DNA of 44,396 nt from Candidatus Omnitrophota bacterium (GTDB lineage Bacteria > Omnitrophota > Gorgyraeia > 2-01-FULL-45-10), in contig JAFGJL010000009.1 in the NCBI GenBank assembly GCA_016929115.1, positions 1-44,396 of the forward strand, in the 5' to 3' direction. Of this stretch, positions 41,974-44,396 are shown piece by piece (position 1 is the stretch's first letter; every line of letters starts with the position of its first letter). Made by a program: the position numbers and the translations under genes. A model generated the notes under the pieces. It was not told where the DNA came from, made no database searches, and was given only the letters and a program-made list of their open reading frames with translations.

Positions 41974-43182
41974 CTAAGAATCCTTATTCCTGTCCATAGC
42001 CTTCCAGTACGTACATATCTTGTTTTTGCCGCCGCGTTTCGCCTCGTACATGGCAAAATCAGCCCGCGATATGAGCTCGTCTTTTGTCGCCGCGTCCTCC
42101 GGGTATGTGGCGATGCCGGCGCTTATGGTGAGCTGCTTATTATTGGCCATAGGCCTCTGGCTGGAGAAGAACCTTTCTATTTCGCTCCTCAACCGTTCTG
42201 TCGAGATCCGCGCGCTTTCCTTGGAAGTGCTCGGCATGATGATGGCGAACTCCTCGCCGCCGTAACGCGCCGCGAGATCGCCTTTACGCGAGTGGTTCTG
42301 CAGGATGTCCGAGATCTGCCTCAGCGCCTCGTCGCCGGCGAGATGGCCGAATGTGTCGTTATAAAGCTTGAAATTATCGACGTCTATTATAGCCAGGCTC
42401 AGGGTCGAGTGATCGTCCTTGGCTTTTTCCAGCTCAAGCGAGAGGAATTGCTGGAACCTGCCGTAGTTCCATAGCTTGGTCATGTAGTCGATGTTGGAGA
42501 GATAGACCATGTCCTCGTAGAGCCGCGAGTTCTCTATGGCGAGCCCGGCATGGTTGGCGAACATCGTGAGCATTCGCACGTCGGACTTCGTTATGGGTTT
42601 CTTGTTGAAGACGTTGTCGACGAGGATAGCGCCCAGGATCTTGTCCTTCGCCCGCAAGGGGGCTGTAACGAAGAACTCGGCGTTCAGGGTCTTCTTGATC
42701 TCGGGATCGACCATCTTCTTGGCTTCTTCCGTCGTGATCTCGAAGGGCATGCCTTCGAGGATGGTAAGCGCCAGTATACCCATGTCCTCGCGCAGCGGTA
42801 TCTTGATGCCCTTGACGATGGAGTTGAGCGTCGATTCCGGGTCCTTCTTGAAAGAGTCGTACGCCGCTATGAAGTCCTCGAGTGTCATCTTGGATGAGAT
42901 CGACTGCCATATCTTACCAGCTTCCTCGGCCGAGTGAGGGCCTATGCCCATGACGCCCTCAAGGACGTTCTCCTTTTGGTTGACCAGGAAGAGCATGGCG
43001 CGGTTGAAGCCAAGCCCCTCATGGGCGGTGAGGGCCGTCAGTATGATATAGAGGATCTGGTCCAGGTTGAGCGTCGTCCTCATGGCGTTGGAGACCTCGT
43101 ACAGCATCGAGAACTCCCACTCCATGCGCTCTATCTCGCCCTGCATCAGCCTTTCGTTCTCAGGTATGTTCTGTTTTTCCAT
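41974..43182 (-). CDS. GAF-GGDEF diguanylate cyclase
   Basis: The only minus-strand gene. A 402-residue cytoplasmic protein with a short N-terminal coil, a GAF-like sensory domain (about residues 30-200, LDQILYIILTALTAHEGLGFNRAMLFLV to IENSRLYEDM) and a C-terminal GGDEF domain. The active site reads GGEEF (308-312), which is competent for cyclic di-GMP synthesis. DHSTLSLAIIDVDNFKLYND carries the metal-binding Asp. No membrane helix. The GAF ligand is unknown. It is divergent from the riboflavin gene, with a palindrome in between. Confidence 0.93.
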   Translation of the reverse strand: MEKQNIPENERLMQGEIERMEWEFSMLYEVSNAMRTTLNLDQILYIILTALTAHEGLGFNRAMLFLVNQKENVLEGVMGIGPHSAEEAGKIWQSISSKMTLEDFIAAYDSFKKDPESTLNSIVKGIKIPLREDMGILALTILEGMPFEITTEEAKKMVDPEIKKTLNAEFFVTAPLRAKDKILGAILVDNVFNKKPITKSDVRMLTMFANHAGLAIENSRLYEDMVYLSNIDYMTKLWNYGRFQQFLSLELEKAKDDHSTLSLAIIDVDNFKLYNDTFGHLAGDEALRQISDILQNHSRKGDLAARYGGEEFAIIMPSTSKESARISTERLRSEIERFFSSQRPMANNKQLTISAGIATYPEDAATKDELISRADFAMYEAKRGGKNKICTYWKAMDRNKDS

Positions 43183-43193
43183 AGCGAGTATAG

Positions 43194-43220
43194 AGTATCA
43201 CAATTGCGCGGGTGTGTCAA
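43194..43220 (-). promoter_or_regulatory. probable promoter of the diguanylate cyclase gene
   Basis: On the minus strand, TTGACA (43215-43220) and GATACT (43194-43199) with a 15-base spacer. The start codon is 12 bases from the -10, leaving a very short leader. Confidence 0.5.
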
Positions 43221-43228
43221 TCCGGGGA

Positions 43229-43251
43229 AAAATAGGGACAGTCCCTATTTT
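43229..43251. repeat. 23-bp perfect palindrome between divergent promoters
   Basis: AAAATAGGGAC, central A, GTCCCTATTTT: two exact 11-bp arms. It lies 3 bases before the -35 box of the ribBA promoter and 9 bases from the -35 box of the diguanylate cyclase promoter. It could be an operator for either gene or a REP-like repeat. Confidence 0.8.
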
Positions 43252-43253
43252 CC

Positions 43254-43282
43254 TTGACAGGGCCTGTGGCGGGGGATATAAT
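43254..43282 (+). promoter_or_regulatory. consensus sigma70 promoter of ribBA
   Basis: TTGACA (43254-43259), exactly 17 bases, TATAAT (43277-43282): a full-consensus promoter. The predicted transcription start near 43289 coincides with the first base of the FMN riboswitch. Confidence 0.95.
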
Positions 43283-43287
43283 AGGCG

Positions 43288-43455
43288 CATCTTCGGGGCG
43301 AGGTGACCCGCCTTCACCGTTGCATGTCTCTCAGGGAGACAGGCTTCGGCGGGCAGGAATTCCTCGATCGGCGGTTAAAGCCCGCGAGCCCGGCAATAGC
43401 CGGGCAGAACTTGTGAAACTCAAGTGCCGACCGTACAGTCGGGATGGTAGAAGAG
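43288..43455 (+). ncRNA. FMN riboswitch (RFN element) with enlarged P2
   Basis: Conserved segments appear in order: CATCTTCGGGGCGAGGTGA (43288-43306), GGAATTCCTCGATCGGCGGT (43356-43375), AAAGCCCGCGAGCC (43377-43390), GGCAGAACTTGTGAAACTCAAG, and TGCCGACCGTACAGTCGGGATGG...AGAAGAG. P2 is CGAGG (43299-43303)/CCTCG (43362-43366). It is lengthened by an inserted stem CCCGCC (43307-43312)/GGCGGG (43348-43353), capped by GTCTC/GAGAC. FMN binding normally lowers expression of riboflavin genes. Confidence 0.93.
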
Positions 43456-43488
43456 CGGTTGCGCGTCTTCAATTCTTAGCAAAAACAG

Positions 43489-43515
43489 ACCCCGAAGAAA
43501 TTTCGGGGTTTTTTT
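43489..43515 (+). terminator. terminator of the FMN riboswitch expression platform
   Basis: ACCCCGAA (43489-43496) and TTCGGGGT (43502-43509) form an 8-bp stem with a 5-base loop, followed by a T-run (43509-43515). It lies 33 bases after the aptamer and 87 bases before ribBA, so FMN-dependent early termination is likely. Confidence 0.92.
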
Positions 43516-43536
43516 ATCCTTCGGCAGGCTCAGGAT

Positions 43537-43584
43537 TACCCCGAGCAAGGCTGTCGGCAACGTCAAGCCGCGTCGAGGGGTTAT
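43537..43584. repeat. dispersed 50-bp hairpin element (copy 2, inverted)
   Basis: TACCCCGAGCAAGGCTGTCGG ... GCCGCGTCGAGGGGTTAT is the reverse complement of the element at 33187-33236 with few differences. It is preceded by CCTTCGGCAGGCTCAGGAT (43518-43536). It lies between the riboswitch terminator and the ribBA ribosome site. Confidence 0.85.
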
Positions 43585-43602
43585 TTTTAAAGAGGGTAAA
43601 AT

Positions 43603-44396
43603 ATGAAATTCAATAGCATACCTGAAGTCCTAGAAGATCTTAAAAACGGCAGGATGGTCATCGTCATCGATGATGAGGGGCGCGAGAACGAGGGCGACCT
43701 CATCATGGCAGGCGCCTTTACACGGCCTTCGGACATCAATTTCATGGCGACGCACGGCCGCGGGCTTATCTGCGTCCCGATGGAGGGCGCGCGTCTCGAC
43801 GAACTCGATCTTCACCCGATGTCAAGGAAGAACCCGGACCCCTATAAAACCGGATGGGCCATGTCATGCGACGCGAAGAGCGGTATCACCACCGGCATAT
43901 CCGCGCACGACCGCGCACGCACCATCAACATCCTTTCCGACAAGCGTTCCAAGCCCGCTGACCTGGTAACTCCGGGCCACGTCTTTCCTTTGCGCGCCCA
44001 TCAGGGCGGGGTCCTGGTCCGCGCCGGGCATACGGAAGCGTGCGTGGATCTCCTGAAGCTCGCCGGACTGTGCCCGATCGGCGTCATCTGCGAGATCATG
44101 AAGGACGACGGCGCCATGGCGCGGGTCAGCGACCTCGTCTCGTTCTCAAAGCAGCACGATCTCAAGATGTGCACGATCGAAGCCCTTATAGAGTATAGGA
44201 GGAGGTCGGAGCGGCTTATCAGCAGGATCGCCCAAACGGGCATCCCGACCGAATTCGGCGATTTCAAGGCTTATGTCTACGAATCCATAGTCGATAGATA
44301 CCACCACTTGGCCCTCGTCAAGGGAGCGCCCAGCAAGGAAGGCGCTCTGGTGCGGGTCCATTCCGAATGCCTGACCGGCGATGTCTTCGGCTCCCA
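43603..44396 (+). CDS. ribBA: bifunctional 3,4-dihydroxy-2-butanone-4-phosphate synthase / GTP cyclohydrolase II, 5' part
   Basis: The frame is open from the ATG at 43603 to the window end (264 codons), so the gene is cut. Residues 1-205 form the RibB domain, with DDEGRENEGDLIMAG (acidic metal-binding loop), GRGLICVPM, TPGHVFPLRAHQGGVLVRAGHTEA and GVICEIMKDDG. From about residue 210 the RibA domain begins, with VHSECLTGDVFGS carrying the first zinc-site region. It makes the two precursors of riboflavin. An AGAGGG ribosome site precedes the ATG. Expression is controlled by the upstream FMN riboswitch. Other rib genes probably follow outside the window. Confidence 0.96.
   Translation, partial: MKFNSIPEVLEDLKNGRMVIVIDDEGRENEGDLIMAGAFTRPSDINFMATHGRGLICVPMEGARLDELDLHPMSRKNPDPYKTGWAMSCDAKSGITTGISAHDRARTINILSDKRSKPADLVTPGHVFPLRAHQGGVLVRAGHTEACVDLLKLAGLCPIGVICEIMKDDGAMARVSDLVSFSKQHDLKMCTIEALIEYRRRSERLISRIAQTGIPTEFGDFKAYVYESIVDRYHHLALVKGAPSKEGALVRVHSECLTGDVFGS

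Overview
The window is GC-rich (visibly over 50%), densely coded and almost entirely on the plus strand. It encodes the genes of an anaerobe-like, probably Gram-negative bacterium. Supporting signs are LL-diaminopimelate aminotransferase (DapL) lysine synthesis, aspartate dehydrogenase in place of L-aspartate oxidase, a ferredoxin-fused EtfA, ExbB/ExbD envelope motor genes and signal peptides. Together with several families of A/T-rich intergenic hairpin repeats, this resembles Candidatus Omnitrophota (or a neighbouring PVC-type lineage) metagenome-assembled genomes. That placement is inference, not shown directly.

Layout. (1) 1-192: end of rpsI. (2) 272-13101: a sigma70-like promoter and a complete arginine pathway argC-J-B-D-F-G-H, running directly into lysine/DAP genes lysA-dapF-dapA-dapB-dapL, many of them overlapping by 4-8 bases. 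(3) 13193-17359: cofactor and RNA-modification genes (folK, panC, nadA, nadX, a TtcA-like gene) and a 79-residue basic protein made of two copies of one motif, closed by a strong terminator. (4) uvrA. (5) 20300-24222: an envelope energy-transduction block of a long exported TPR protein, ExbB, ExbD and a short TonB-like protein. (6) 24260-26600: small genes (membrane zinc ribbon, winged helix, unknown), a histone-deacetylase-like remnant, cutA, a stand-alone LigD phosphoesterase and an exported nitroreductase. (7) tRNA-Ala(CGC) followed by a structured intergenic region. (8) 27010-32284: an exported Memo-AMMECR1 fusion, a membrane-anchored repeat protein, rsmE, mtaB and a glycosyltransferase. 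(9) 32298-38091: hairpin and promoter, then fabG-acpP-fabF, acyl-CoA dehydrogenase, etfB and ferredoxin-etfA. (10) smc, with a convergent GAF-GGDEF diguanylate cyclase. (11) A divergent promoter region, an FMN riboswitch with terminator, and the start of ribBA, cut by the window end.

The most interesting points are these. The ExbD-like protein carries Asn where the proton-carrying Asp normally sits, next to a TonB-like protein that keeps the SxxxH membrane motif but has no TonB C-terminal domain. The exported Memo-AMMECR1 fusion has a good internal ribosome site that could release cytoplasmic AMMECR1. An acyl-CoA dehydrogenase/Etf set sits in a fatty-acid synthesis locus that shows no enoyl reductase. 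The FMN riboswitch has an enlarged P2. A possible three-way-junction RNA follows tRNA-Ala. Several dispersed hairpin repeat families sit just upstream of start codons.
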